From Natrialba magadii ATCC 43099 (lineage in GTDB: Archaea; Halobacteriota; Halobacteria; Halobacteriales; Natrialbaceae): 64,000 nt of DNA. The stretch lies in contig NC_013922.1 in assembly GCF_000025625.1 (NCBI RefSeq), positions 806,001 through 870,000 of the forward strand. The letters run 5' to 3'. Below the pieces are notes generated by a model. The model made no database searches. It had not been told where the DNA came from and worked only from the letters and a program-made list of their open reading frames with translations. The position numbers and the translations under genes are program-made. Positions 33,834-42,559 of this stretch are shown here, piece by piece (the first letter of the stretch is position 1; each line of letters starts with the position of its first letter).

Positions 33834-34661
33834 ATGAAGTATCTCGCACGCACTCTCGACGGAAAGCCACTCCTCGGCGACGACGAGGGCTACGTCCCGC
33901 TTTCGGCAGCCGCGCCCGAACTGGAAAGCGTCTCCGACGCACTCCCGCGCGCTGCAGCCGGCACGCTGCCCGACCTCGACGACGTCCCCGCTGAGCGAAC
34001 CGACCCAGAACACATCCAGTTCGCCCCGCCGCTCGCCAAATTCGGCAAGCTCTGGGGGATCGGCCTGAACTACGAGGAACACGCCGGCGATCTGGACGAA
34101 CAGCGCCCCGAGGAGCCGGCGAGTTTCATGAAGCCGGCCAGCGCGCTCACCGGTCCCGGCGGCCCGATCAAACTCCCACCGGTCGAGCAGACCGACGGCG
34201 TTACGGCCGAGGCCGAACTCGCGGTCATCATGGGCCGTCAGTGTCGCAACGTCGCCGAGCGCGACGCTGACGACGTGATCGCCGGCTACCTGCCGGTCAT
34301 CGACATGACCGCGGAGGACATCCTCCAGCGCAACCCGCGATTCCTGACCCGCGCCAAGAGCTTCGACTCGTTCATCGTCGTCGGGCCCGCGATCGCCGTC
34401 CCCGAGGACGAGGATTCGCTCGCACTCGAGGAGCTGACTGTTCAGACGATCGTCAACGGCGAGGTGGCGGCCGAGAACGAGATCCGAAACATGCTGTTCC
34501 CACCGCGAGAGATCGTCTCGTTCCATTCGAACGTGATGACACTCGAGCCGGGCGACCTGTTCAGCACGGGGACGCCTGGCGCGGAGCCACTCGAGCCGGG
34601 TGACTACGTGGAGGCGAGCGTGGAGTCGATCGGATCTGTAGAGGCACCGGTCGTTCGCTGA
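33834..34661 (+). CDS. Fumarylacetoacetate-hydrolase-family protein
   Basis: This 275-residue enzyme belongs to a family that hydrolyses or dehydrates keto-acids, using a divalent metal. Seen: KFGKLWGIGLNYEEHAGDL, KPASALTGPGGPIKLP, EAELAVIMGR with two Glu metal ligands, VAGYLPVIDMTAEDILQ-type YLPVIDMTAED, and NVMTLEPGDLFSTGTPG near the C-terminus. In haloarchaea this family includes 2-keto-3-deoxy-xylonate dehydratase (XacE) and diketo-acid hydrolases of rhamnose breakdown. As the last gene after SDR and cupin and close to two enolase-superfamily dehydratases, it would act on the 2-keto-3-deoxy or diketo product. Confidence 0.88.
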   Translation: MKYLARTLDGKPLLGDDEGYVPLSAAAPELESVSDALPRAAAGTLPDLDDVPAERTDPEHIQFAPPLAKFGKLWGIGLNYEEHAGDLDEQRPEEPASFMKPASALTGPGGPIKLPPVEQTDGVTAEAELAVIMGRQCRNVAERDADDVIAGYLPVIDMTAEDILQRNPRFLTRAKSFDSFIVVGPAIAVPEDEDSLALEELTVQTIVNGEVAAENEIRNMLFPPREIVSFHSNVMTLEPGDLFSTGTPGAEPLEPGDYVEASVESIGSVEAPVVR

Positions 34662-34794
34662 CCCGTTCGAACCGTTCGAAGGCGGTCGACACCGGCCAAC
34701 CGGACGAAACCGTCGGGCACTTTTAAACATGCGCCGAGGCGGGAAACCTACAGGTATCTTGGGACCCAATCACTCACCAACCGGTGCTACTCCC

Positions 34795-35004
34795 ATGAGC
34801 TCGAAGGGCAGTGACGAGGTGACGTTCGAGATCGACGAGGAGTGGTTTCGATTCGGCGTCTACATCGCCTTTCTGTACGCTGCGTTTACGCTCGTAATCG
34901 TCTACCTGCTGCAGTTCGATCAGCTAATCGGCCTCGTCGTCGCCGTCGTCGGGAGCATCGTCTTTGGGCTCTCGATTATGGTATACGTACTCTACATTCG
35001 TTGA
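34795..35004 (+). CDS. Small two-pass membrane protein
   Basis: This 69-residue protein has an acidic N-terminus (SSKGSDEVTFEIDEEWF) and two hydrophobic helices (about 22-42 and 46-67). A TATA-like TTTTAAA (34721-34727) lies upstream, so the transcript would start near 34750 with a short leader; this favours ATG 34795 over an ATG at 34729. There is no recognisable domain. It is convergent with the universal stress gene. Confidence 0.6.
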   Translation: MSSKGSDEVTFEIDEEWFRFGVYIAFLYAAFTLVIVYLLQFDQLIGLVVAVVGSIVFGLSIMVYVLYIR

Positions 35005-35012
35005 GAGGGTTC

Positions 35013-35447
35013 TCACTCGTCGCCGTCCATCATCGTGATCACCGGTCGGTCCGCCGAGAGCAACACCGACTGGGTGACGCTGCCGAACAGCACCTTCCCG
35101 GTCGGGCTTCGGTCGCGGCCGGACATCACGATGGCGTCTGCGTCCATCTCCGTTGCGGTCTCCAGAATCGTCTCCGCGGGGTCGCCGTGTTCCCGCCGTG
35201 CGTCGACGGTAATTCCCTGTTCCTCGAGGTCCGTGAGGATCGCCGCGGCGCTGTCGGGAAAGTCTGTTTCGTCGTAGACGTCCTCGGATCTGACGCGGCC
35301 ACCCTCGCCGGTTACATCGAACTCCTTGAACACATTGAGCGCGATTACCTCGATATCTTCGGGGTCGCCGGGGAGTGAGGTGATGATCGAGGCTGCCTGT
35401 TCGGTTCGTCGTTCGTCTTGATCCACTGGTAACAAAACCCGGTACAT
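35013..35447 (-). CDS. Universal stress protein (UspA family)
   Basis: This 144-residue protein has the Usp fold: a [16 protein letters not shown] start with the nucleotide-binding Asp, an internal [39 protein letters not shown] stretch containing the G-2x-G-9x-G-(S/T) phosphate loop in the form [15 protein letters not shown], and a C-terminal PVITM strand. It probably binds ATP and helps in stress survival. The gene is convergent with a small membrane protein gene and divergent from the threonine-synthase-like gene. Confidence 0.9.
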   Translation of the reverse strand: MYRVLLPVDQDERRTEQAASIITSLPGDPEDIEVIALNVFKEFDVTGEGGRVRSEDVYDETDFPDSAAAILTDLEEQGITVDARREHGDPAETILETATEMDADAIVMSGRDRSPTGKVLFGSVTQSVLLSADRPVITMMDGDE

Positions 35448-35595
35448 GTGCTATCACTGTGCGACCACCATCTTAAATGTCGTGTCAGAGTGTCTGTGTG
35501 TCTGCTGTGAGAACAAGGCTGCTGTCCGACTCCCGAGGTGGCGACGAGCGGAACAAACGTTTTGGTGTCTGCACGAGAGGGCACTGACGAGAACG

Positions 35596-36897
35596 ATGAC
35601 GGCGAGTTCGCAGGCCCGACTCCGATGTTACGACTGTGGCTGCACGTATGACCACGGCGACCGCACGCGATGTTCCTGCGGGGAACCGCTCTGGTTCGAT
35701 CTCGATGTGGACGAATTCGAGTGGCCCACAGAGACAGCCCAAGCAACGGAACAAGATCCGGCGACGACCGGTATCTGGCGCTACGACGCCGTCCTCCCGG
35801 TTTCCGCACCCGAGACGACTACACTGCCGCCCGGTTCGACACCGCTCGTCCGCGCAGGTGCACTGGACTCGTTCGCCGGCTGCGAGCTACACCTCAAGCC
35901 AGAGGGACAGAACCCCACCGGCAGCTTCAAAGACCGCGGCACCGCCGTCGGCGTCGCCCACGCCCTCGACACCGACACAGACTGGATCGGCACCGTCTCC
36001 CACGGGAACATGGCCCTGAGCACCAGCGCCTACGCCGCGGCGGCCGGACTCGAGTGCACCGTCTTCGTCCCGGCGGATATTCCGCCGGAACGGCTCGATT
36101 TGCTCGCTCGGCACGATCCGCATATCTTCCGCGTCGAGGGAGAGTATGGCAGGCTCTACGAGGAGACGCTCGCGCTCGATACTGACGGCGACGCCGGTAT
36201 CACGTTCGTCAACTCCGATACGCCGCTGCGGGTGGCCGGCCAGAAGACGATTGCGTACGAGTTACTCGAGCAGTTTCGACTGGAGTCCCCGAACGCGCCG
36301 TCTTCGCCGGGCGTGCCGTCCTCGTCGACGGCGTCGACCGCGTCGACCGCACCGGACGCGATCGTCCTCCCGGTCAGCAGCGGCGGCCAGGCCAGCGGCG
36401 TCTGGAAAGCACTCCGAGAACTGACCCGGAGTGGCGTGCTCGCAGCCGACGACGTTCCGCGGCTCTACTTCGTGCAGGCAGCGCCGTGCGATCCAATCGC
36501 GACGGCCTTCCGGGAGGGCCGCGAGGAGGTAATGCCGATCGACGCCGATGAGACGATTGCTGTCTCCATCGCGAACAGCGACCCGCCGAGTGGCACCCGC
36601 GCGCTCACGGCCGCTCGCGATACCGATGGCGCGGTCGTTGCCGTCCCCGACGAGGCCACGCGCGAGGCGATGGACCGGCTGGCGACGGACGCCGGTCTCG
36701 CCGTCGAGCCGTCCAGCGCAGTCGCGCTCGCGGGAGTTCGAGAGCTCTCGGACCGCGGCGAGATCGCAGCAGACGAGTTGGTCGTTACGATTCTAACCGG
36801 CTCCGGGTACAAGGAGTCAGTCGAGACGGAGCCGCGAAGCCGCCACATCGACCTCGCGGACCTCGAACACGAACTCGCGTCTGTCGTCGAGTCCTGA
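35596..36897 (+). CDS. thrC: Threonine synthase-like PLP enzyme
   Basis: This 433-residue PLP enzyme of fold type II probably converts O-phosphohomoserine to threonine. An N-terminal zinc-ribbon-like part with Cys11, Cys14, Cys16, Cys26 and Cys28 (CYDCGC...CSC) is followed by the PLP lysine Lys112 in NPTGSFKDRG, then SHGNMALSTSAYAAAAGL, VFVPADIPPERL, and the phosphate-binding SSGGQASGVW. The C-terminal ILTGSGYKESVE is typical. A short Pro/Ser/Ala-rich insert (about 236-252) is unusual. ATG 35596 was chosen; the longer frame from 35446 covers the promoter. It may be a paralogue that makes another amino acid. Confidence 0.85.
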   Translation: MTASSQARLRCYDCGCTYDHGDRTRCSCGEPLWFDLDVDEFEWPTETAQATEQDPATTGIWRYDAVLPVSAPETTTLPPGSTPLVRAGALDSFAGCELHLKPEGQNPTGSFKDRGTAVGVAHALDTDTDWIGTVSHGNMALSTSAYAAAAGLECTVFVPADIPPERLDLLARHDPHIFRVEGEYGRLYEETLALDTDGDAGITFVNSDTPLRVAGQKTIAYELLEQFRLESPNAPSSPGVPSSSTASTASTAPDAIVLPVSSGGQASGVWKALRELTRSGVLAADDVPRLYFVQAAPCDPIATAFREGREEVMPIDADETIAVSIANSDPPSGTRALTAARDTDGAVVAVPDEATREAMDRLATDAGLAVEPSSAVALAGVRELSDRGEIAADELVVTILTGSGYKESVETEPRSRHIDLADLEHELASVVES

Positions 36898-36935
36898 GGA
36901 CTGAGGTTCGCTGATCGCAGGCGTACGAACCGCAA

Positions 36936-38348
36936 TCAGTCGGCGGGATCGGGCTCGGACTCGAGCTGGGAATCTACACCGGTCTCGAGTACCCCCTCGC
37001 GCTCGAGGTCGGCGGCCACGTCCTCGACCGCGGTCACGACGGCGTCGCCGATCGCTTCGACCGACTCTTCGCTCACCGTCAGCGGCGGCGCGAGCATGAG
37101 GTGGTCGCCCGCGACGCCGTCGACGGAGCCCGAGCCTGGATAGGTGTAGACGTCCTGTTCCATCGCGCGCTCGTACACCCGCTTGTTGACGGCCACGTCG
37201 GGATCGAACGGTCGCTTCGTCTCTCGATCCGCGACGAACTCGAGTCCGATCATCGCGCCGGCGTGGCGTATGTCGCCAACGATCGGATGATCGCGTAGCG
37301 GTTCGAGCGTGTCGACGAGTTGCTCACCGCGCTCGCGGCCCGTCTCGAGTACGTCGTCAGAGTACTGCGCGACGACGTGGGAGGCGATGGCCGCCGAGAG
37401 CGGGTTGCCGGCGAAGGTGTGGCCGTGATCGAAGGAGCCGCCCGCAGGGTCGCTCGCGTCGAACTCAGCCGAAATCTCGTCGCTGACCAGCGCTGCGCTG
37501 ATCGGCGTGTAGCCCGCCGAGAGTCCCTTCCCGACTGTCAGGATGTCCGGAACCACGTCGAAGCGTTCCATCGCGAACAGCGGCCCGGTACGGCCGAAGC
37601 CGGTCATGATCTCGTCGGCGATGAACAACACGTCGTACTCGTCGCAGATCCGTCGGATCTCCTCGAAGTAGGCCGAATGTGGGTGTGCCGCGGGGATGCT
37701 CGCGCCGGAGACCGGTTCGGCGATGAACGCTGCGATCGTTTCGGCACCCTCCTGTTTGATCGTCGTCTCGAGTTCCTGTGCGGCGGCGACGGCCTGCTCT
37801 TCTGGGGTGCCGTCGTGCTCCCAGCGGTAGGGGTAGGCTGGCGAAATGTGCGGCCAGCCCTGCAGCTGTGATTCGTAGCCGTCGCGGCGGGTGGTGTTGC
37901 CCGACGCCGACAGTGCACCGAGCGTCGCGCCATGGTAGGCCTGCCACCGGCCGATGACCTTGTGCTTGCGGTCGTTCCCGCGCTCGCGGTGGTAGGCGCG
38001 AGCCAGCTTGAACGCCGACTCGTTGGCCTCGCTACCGGAGGTGACGAAGAAGGCGCTGTTCAGATCTCCGGGTGCGCGTTCGGTGAGCTGGTCGGCGAGA
38101 CGTTCCGGTTCCTCGTTCGTGAAGTGTGACAGACTGAGGTAGGAGACGTCCGCGAGCTGGTCGCTGACCACATCTTCCAGGCCGGGAACGGAGTGGCCGA
38201 GGTTGACGACGGCAGCGCCCGACGCTGCGTCGATAATCTCGCGACCGTCGTCGGTGACCAGAAACTCGTCGTGTGCCGTGTCGATGGTGAGGTGGTCGGG
38301 ACCGATTCCGCCGCCCCACTTGTAGAAGATCGAGGGTGTGCTTCCCAT
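36936..38348 (-). CDS. Class III PLP aminotransferase
   Basis: This 470-residue transaminase is of the adenosylmethionine-8-amino-7-oxononanoate/4-aminobutyrate type. Seen: VTDDGREIIDAASGAAVVNLGH, FFVTSGSEANESAFKLAR, GRWQAYHGATLGALSASG, FIAEPVSGASIPA, LFIADEIMTGFGRTG, PLP lysine in LTVGKGLSAGYTPISAALV and FDHGHTFAGNPLSAAIA. ATG 38348 was chosen: GTTTACAA 25-30 bases upstream acts as TATA, and an inverted repeat (38382-38399) lies just above it. ATG 38372 is too close to that box. The amino-group donor is not clear from sequence. It faces the threonine-synthase-like gene. Confidence 0.9.
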   Translation of the reverse strand: MGSTPSIFYKWGGGIGPDHLTIDTAHDEFLVTDDGREIIDAASGAAVVNLGHSVPGLEDVVSDQLADVSYLSLSHFTNEEPERLADQLTERAPGDLNSAFFVTSGSEANESAFKLARAYHRERGNDRKHKVIGRWQAYHGATLGALSASGNTTRRDGYESQLQGWPHISPAYPYRWEHDGTPEEQAVAAAQELETTIKQEGAETIAAFIAEPVSGASIPAAHPHSAYFEEIRRICDEYDVLFIADEIMTGFGRTGPLFAMERFDVVPDILTVGKGLSAGYTPISAALVSDEISAEFDASDPAGGSFDHGHTFAGNPLSAAIASHVVAQYSDDVLETGRERGEQLVDTLEPLRDHPIVGDIRHAGAMIGLEFVADRETKRPFDPDVAVNKRVYERAMEQDVYTYPGSGSVDGVAGDHLMLAPPLTVSEESVEAIGDAVVTAVEDVAADLEREGVLETGVDSQLESEPDPAD

Positions 38349-38381
38349 GCACGGAGAGGCAGTGGCGACCATTGTAAACGT

Positions 38382-38399
38382 TTCCCGACTGGTCGGGAA
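38382..38399. promoter_or_regulatory. Perfect inverted repeat before the aminotransferase
   Basis: TTCCCGAC-TG-GTCGGGAA is an 8-base perfect inverted repeat 34-51 bases before ATG 38348 (minus strand), just upstream of its TATA-like box. This position fits an operator or an activator site. Confidence 0.45.
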
Positions 38400-38763
38400 G
38401 ACGAGTACTGATTCACGAGTAACTGTTTGGAACGGAGAGTGTTTGTGGAAAGACAGCTATTACTATCTGAAGACTGTATGATCTGTACTCTTATCACTCT
38501 TCGAGTACATCCATAGCTGTTTCGTGAGTTCGGCAAAGCAAAGTGGCGTCCCGAAGCAACTGGAAGATTCGGGGCGTGTGGGTGTTCTTACTATCCAAAT
38601 TTTGGTCCCATCCACTTTCTCTCAGGAGATACTGATCGATCACCCAGAAATATCGTGTTTGACTTGCAGATTAATCCATCTCTCTTAGTATAGTACACAT
38701 TCGATACGAATCCCGACATCCAAGGTAGAGAGAGTACGTTTGAACGTATTTAACAGTCAGCAA
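38400..38763. other. AT-rich intergenic stretch
   Basis: About 360 bases lie between the aminotransferase promoter and the phosphoesterase 3' end. Low GC and no supported coding frame. No RNA gene is visible. Confidence 0.5.
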
Positions 38764-39414
38764 TCATGTTTCGGAGTCGGGACCAAACTCGTGCTCGTGG
38801 GACTCGAGTACCAACCGCTCTGGGTCCAGGGTGTAGTACCGCTCCCAGGCCGGTGCGAGACTCACGACGCTGGTGTTCGCAATCTCGCGCTCGCGGTGGG
38901 TGTGGTGGTGGCCGACGAGACAGAGGTCCGGCGAGAGCGTCTCGAGGAGGGCTGTCACGTGCTCGCAGCCTGGGTCGTAGCCGTAGGAGAGCAGCCCGGT
39001 CGGTGCTTCGTGAGTAAGAAGGACGTCGATATCGGAGCGTTCGGCTGCCTGTTCGACGTCTTCGTGGGTAAAGTGCCGCCGTCGGTCGCCCTCGAGTTCG
39101 TCTCGCGAGCGATCGTACTGTGTCGGCGCGAAATTCCCGGAGAGACCGGCGACACGGAGTCCGTCGACCGTTGCAACGGTGCTCGCGAGGAGGTGGACGT
39201 TGTTCACTTCTGTTGGTCTCTCGCCCGCGCGGAGCGCGTCGATGACATCGAAGTCTTCGTTGTTGCCGGCGATAAACCAGGTCGGCGCTGGCAGATCGTA
39301 CAGTTCGAGGTCGCCGACCTGCAGGGCGTGCTCGGGGTCGTCCGTGCGGTAGCACTCGAGTAGCGCCGCTCGCTTAGCCGGGTCGGAGGCGTGGGCATCG
39401 CCGAGAACGAGCAT
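38764..39414 (-). CDS. Calcineurin-like metallophosphoesterase
   Basis: This 216-residue phosphoesterase has the metal-binding blocks in order: GDAHASD near the start (D-x-H), ALQVGDLELYD (GD), FIAGNNEDFD (GNxxD/E-like), LLTHEAPTG and LVGHHHTHRE (GHxH). It probably cleaves a phosphodiester or a nucleotide. The start ATG 39414 was chosen because the family begins right at the GDxH strand; a frame running to 39825 covers the divergent SDR gene. Upstream (divergent) lies an SDR with its own TATA box. Confidence 0.85.
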   Translation of the reverse strand: MLVLGDAHASDPAKRAALLECYRTDDPEHALQVGDLELYDLPAPTWFIAGNNEDFDVIDALRAGERPTEVNNVHLLASTVATVDGLRVAGLSGNFAPTQYDRSRDELEGDRRRHFTHEDVEQAAERSDIDVLLTHEAPTGLLSYGYDPGCEHVTALLETLSPDLCLVGHHHTHREREIANTSVVSLAPAWERYYTLDPERLVLESHEHEFGPDSET

Positions 39415-39506
39415 ATGTCTGCTGGGTCTGACGAGCGCGAGGCTGATACTGTCGTTGGTCGGCGAGCCGGGCAATCGGCACCGATAAAGCGTGTGAATGA
39501 CACGCA

Positions 39507-39516
39507 AATTTAAATA
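39507..39516 (+). promoter_or_regulatory. TATA-like box for the SDR at 39542
   Basis: AATTTAAATA sits 26-35 bases before ATG 39542, which supports a leaderless transcript. Confidence 0.6.
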
Positions 39517-39541
39517 AGCGCTCGAAGTAGTCAGCGCCGAG

Positions 39542-40333
39542 ATGGATTTCGGACTCGAGGGACGGACAGCCGTCGTCACTGGCGGCGCCGGACGGATCGG
39601 GAGCGCGGACTGTCGAATTCTCGCGAACGAGGGCGCGAACGTCGTGGTTCTCGACGTGGATGCAGATGGTGCCGACCGCGTAGCCAGCGAGATCAACGAG
39701 GATACCGGCACAGACAGCGGCACGGCGATGGCACTCGAGTGCGACCTCACCGATCGCGACGATGTCGCGGCCTCGATGGAGGGAGTCCGTGACGAGTTTG
39801 GCGGTGTCGACGTTCTCGTGAACAACGCGGCGATGGTCGATGCGCGCTCGCGAGTCGACGGCTACGACGACGATATCTGGGAGCGCGATATCGAGATCAA
39901 TCTGACGGGGACGTACAACGTGAGCAAGGAGGTCTTTCCGCGGATGTGTGAGCGGGGCTGGGGTCGCGTCGTCACCATGTCCTCGATGGCCGGCTGGTAC
40001 GGCGGCTTCGGGCAGGTCTCTTACTCGGCGACGAAGGCCGCGATGATCGGCCTCGGACGAACGATGGCACTCGAGGGCGCGCAGTCCGGTGTCACGTCGA
40101 ACGTGGTAGCACCGAACATCGTCGTCGGGGCGTGGGCCGAGATGGGGCCGGACGAACTCCGAGAGCACGTCGACGAGTACTACGCGCGAATCGCCGAGGC
40201 GACGCCGATGCGCCATCTCGGCACGGAGGAGGACGTGGCCAACATGGTCGCCTACCTCTGCTCAGAACAAGCGTCGTACGTGACGGGGCAGGTAATCGGT
40301 GTCACCGGCGGTGTCGATCTCTTTAGCTTTTGA
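39542..40333 (+). CDS. SDR-family oxidoreductase
   Basis: This 263-residue short-chain dehydrogenase has a classic pattern: AVVTGGAGRIGSADCRIL (Rossmann GxxxGxG), DVLVNNAAMVD (NNA), VVTMSSMAGWYGG (Ser), YSATKAAMIGL (Tyr-x-x-x-Lys), and QVIGVTGGVDLFSF at the end. It is closest to 3-oxoacyl reductases and sugar or polyol dehydrogenases; the substrate is not known. Because it lies about 7 kb from the FAH-enolase cluster, it could share that pathway, but this is weak. A TATA-like box supports the start. Confidence 0.9.
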   Translation: MDFGLEGRTAVVTGGAGRIGSADCRILANEGANVVVLDVDADGADRVASEINEDTGTDSGTAMALECDLTDRDDVAASMEGVRDEFGGVDVLVNNAAMVDARSRVDGYDDDIWERDIEINLTGTYNVSKEVFPRMCERGWGRVVTMSSMAGWYGGFGQVSYSATKAAMIGLGRTMALEGAQSGVTSNVVAPNIVVGAWAEMGPDELREHVDEYYARIAEATPMRHLGTEEDVANMVAYLCSEQASYVTGQVIGVTGGVDLFSF

Positions 40334-40467
40334 GCCGACGGGTATCCCGATTACTACTGCCAGCGGGCCCAACCACGGCCGCCCCGTCAGTCGGTGGCCA
40401 CGCCGCCGCTGGGACAGGATGGGTTGTCAGCCCTCACACACTTAACCAGACCCGTCGTACCTACGCC

Positions 40468-41118
40468 ATGGCCATTGAAGCCTCGTTCGTCGCGACACAG
40501 GGGACTTTTCCCCTCGCGGAGGTCTTTGAGAAGTTCCCCGCAGCACAGATCGAACTGGACCGAGTCGTCCCGGCGACGCAGGTGTTGATCCCGTACTTCT
40601 GGCTACAGGATGTCGATTCAGAAGAGATTGATCTCGAGGGAATCACCCATCCCGGAATCGACGACCTTCGGATCATCGATACCGTCGACGACGAACTGTT
40701 CGTTCGAATCGACTGGAATTTCAACTACGAGAGTGTCCTGTCGGCGATACTCGAGACGGACGTGGCACTGGTTTCTGCAATCGGGCGCGAAGACAAGTGG
40801 ACGTTCGAGATTCGCGGTGAGAGTCAGGCCGATGTCGCCGACTTTCAGACGTACTGCCGGGATCACGATATCCCGGTCGAACTAACTGAGCTCCACGCTC
40901 TCTCGCCGTTGCGTTCTGGCCAGGAGTACGACCTTACTGACGCTCAACGCGAGGCACTGACGCTCGCCTACGCGCGCGGCTACTTCGATTCGCCGCGACA
41001 GGCGAGCCAGCAGGATATCGCTGCGGAGCTCGATATTACGAGGCAAGCGTTCGCTTCGCGCCTCCAGCGAGGCACGAGAAGATTGATCGCAAGCACGCTG
41101 GTCCGACCGTCTGAGTAA
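40468..41118 (+). CDS. HTH regulator of the bacterio-opsin activator type
   Basis: This 216-residue protein has an N-terminal sensing domain (about 1-150, FPLAEVFEKFPAAQIELDRVV) and a C-terminal HTH: LTDAQREALTLAYARGYFDSPRQ, QQDIAAELDITRQAFASRLQR and an RLI end. This is the HTH_10 pattern common in haloarchaea. ATG 40468 was chosen: an AT-rich ACACACTTAAC box is 25-30 bases upstream. The longer frame from 40330 crosses the SDR stop. Targets are unknown; a nearby SDR or zinc-ribbon gene may be regulated. Confidence 0.85.
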   Translation: MAIEASFVATQGTFPLAEVFEKFPAAQIELDRVVPATQVLIPYFWLQDVDSEEIDLEGITHPGIDDLRIIDTVDDELFVRIDWNFNYESVLSAILETDVALVSAIGREDKWTFEIRGESQADVADFQTYCRDHDIPVELTELHALSPLRSGQEYDLTDAQREALTLAYARGYFDSPRQASQQDIAAELDITRQAFASRLQRGTRRLIASTLVRPSE

Positions 41119-41290
41119 CGTATAAAGGTATTACCCAAGCAAAAGTTAGGACTACCCGTCCGCCACCCATAGACTGGTTTGTGTGTGGAACTGACCGACC
41201 CGTGGGTATGGACCAGCCGTCGACTCGACCAGAGACGACTGTCGCCCCCGCCGGTAGAAGTACACGGCGCTTCTTCGAGAGGCTGCCGAC

Positions 41291-41422
41291 GTGAAGAACT
41301 ACGTCGAGTGTATCGGCTGTGAGTACGTCTACATGTCCGAGGACAGCGTGGCCCCCGCGCCGAAGAATCAGACCACCTGTCCCAACTGCGAAGGGACAAA
41401 TTTCGAATTCACGAGTTCGTAA
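41291..41422 (+). CDS. Small zinc-ribbon protein (43 residues)
   Basis: GTG 41291 opens a short frame with two CxxC pairs: CIGC at residues 7-10 and CPNC at 30-33, spaced 20 residues apart, as in a rubredoxin-like or zinc-ribbon fold. The stop is TAA 41420-41422. No ATG lies in frame nearby. A TATA-like GTATAAAG is at about 41120, rather far away, so the start is uncertain. Genes this short are easily missed by gene callers. It probably binds zinc; its role is unknown. The R2-like diiron protein gene is convergent with it. Confidence 0.55.
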   Translation: MKNYVECIGCEYVYMSEDSVAPAPKNQTTCPNCEGTNFEFTSS

Positions 41423-41509
41423 TCGGAGACTGGCAGTCGCTCTTCGGGCTCGCAGACGGGCCCTGCAGACGGCGAGACTGCGGTAGGACGCGGCCACCTC
41501 GCGGCCACC

Positions 41510-42442
41510 TCAGTCGTCTCCCTCTAGCTGAACCAGTTCGTCGACGTCCGGAATCTCGGCTGCGGCGTCTGTGATCTGTTGCATTCTGTCCGTATGCTTT
41601 TCGACGGCGTAGGCCGCGAGTGCGCCGTCCTCGAGTCCGACGCGTTCTGCCTCGTCGTCGGGCTGGAACCGCTCGTCTTCGGTAATTCCCTGGACCAGCG
41701 GCACGAGTTCGTGAACGGTGTCTTCGATGAGGTTCGGATCGACACCCTCCGCGATCAGTTTCTTGAGTTGATTCATGCCGAAGCCGACGTGACGACCCTC
41801 GTCGCTGCGAATCTTCGTAAAGCCCTCGACGAGACCGGGGAGGTGGGGTAGCTCCTCGAACTCGCCACCGTAGGAGGTCTGCATCCCGTAGTAGCCCGTC
41901 TGGGCCAGGATTCCCTCGACGGTGAGGTGGTAGTGGCAGTAGGCTTTCGCGCGGTTTTCCGGCGTGTCGTCCTCGAGAAGCCGGTACTGTGCCTTCCGGT
42001 TGCGGTCGAACAGTTCGACGTAGGGGTCGTTGAACCACTTGTCGTTTCGCGGATTCGAACGCTCCCAGCCGAGTTCGTCCTCGACGGTCCAGATGACCTC
42101 GCGCCAGTAGCGGTCGAAGAAGTCGGCGTGTTTGGCCTCCTCGTACAACTGTGTCGTCAGAAACAGCTGATCGTCGATGTTGTCGAGCACCGTTGCGAGC
42201 GGTGCGAGGTCCTCCGTCACGGCGTCCTCGCCGGCACCGAACTTCGCGATGCCGTTGAGCGTCCGGTCCCAGTAGGACTGGTCGTACTCGTCCGACGCCT
42301 CGATGTGTGCGAGCAGGTTCTCGACGTCCTGCTCGAGTTCGATCTCGCCAGGATCCCAGTGGCGTTCGACCGCGTTCCGATAGTACCGGTTCGATCGGGA
42401 GTCCCGATCCATCATCTCGGTCGGCGTGTATTCTGTTGCCAT
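41510..42442 (-). CDS. R2-like diiron protein (ribonucleotide reductase beta-like)
   Basis: This 310-residue ferritin-like protein has the helical metal-ligand pattern of ribonucleotide reductase R2 and its R2lox relatives: DDQLFLTTQLYEEAKHADFF (Glu...Glu-x-x-His), YCHYHLTVEGILAQTGYYG (Glu) and IRSDEGRHVGFG (Glu-x-x-His). No catalytic large subunit lies in the window, so it could equally be an R2-like oxidase. R2lox proteins use a Mn/Fe centre and bind a fatty acid. The start is ATG 42442. It is convergent with a 43-residue zinc-ribbon gene. Confidence 0.8.
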   Translation of the reverse strand: MATEYTPTEMMDRDSRSNRYYRNAVERHWDPGEIELEQDVENLLAHIEASDEYDQSYWDRTLNGIAKFGAGEDAVTEDLAPLATVLDNIDDQLFLTTQLYEEAKHADFFDRYWREVIWTVEDELGWERSNPRNDKWFNDPYVELFDRNRKAQYRLLEDDTPENRAKAYCHYHLTVEGILAQTGYYGMQTSYGGEFEELPHLPGLVEGFTKIRSDEGRHVGFGMNQLKKLIAEGVDPNLIEDTVHELVPLVQGITEDERFQPDDEAERVGLEDGALAAYAVEKHTDRMQQITDAAAEIPDVDELVQLEGDD

Positions 42443-42559
42443 GTACCACGGTATTCTGTCCGAGTATTAAAATACAGGTCCTCCAGAAACTGATAACAAC
42501 GACAAAGGAGTGGTTTCCGCGGAAAGGAGAACAGTTGGTGGCAGAGCAAGTCGCCAGCG

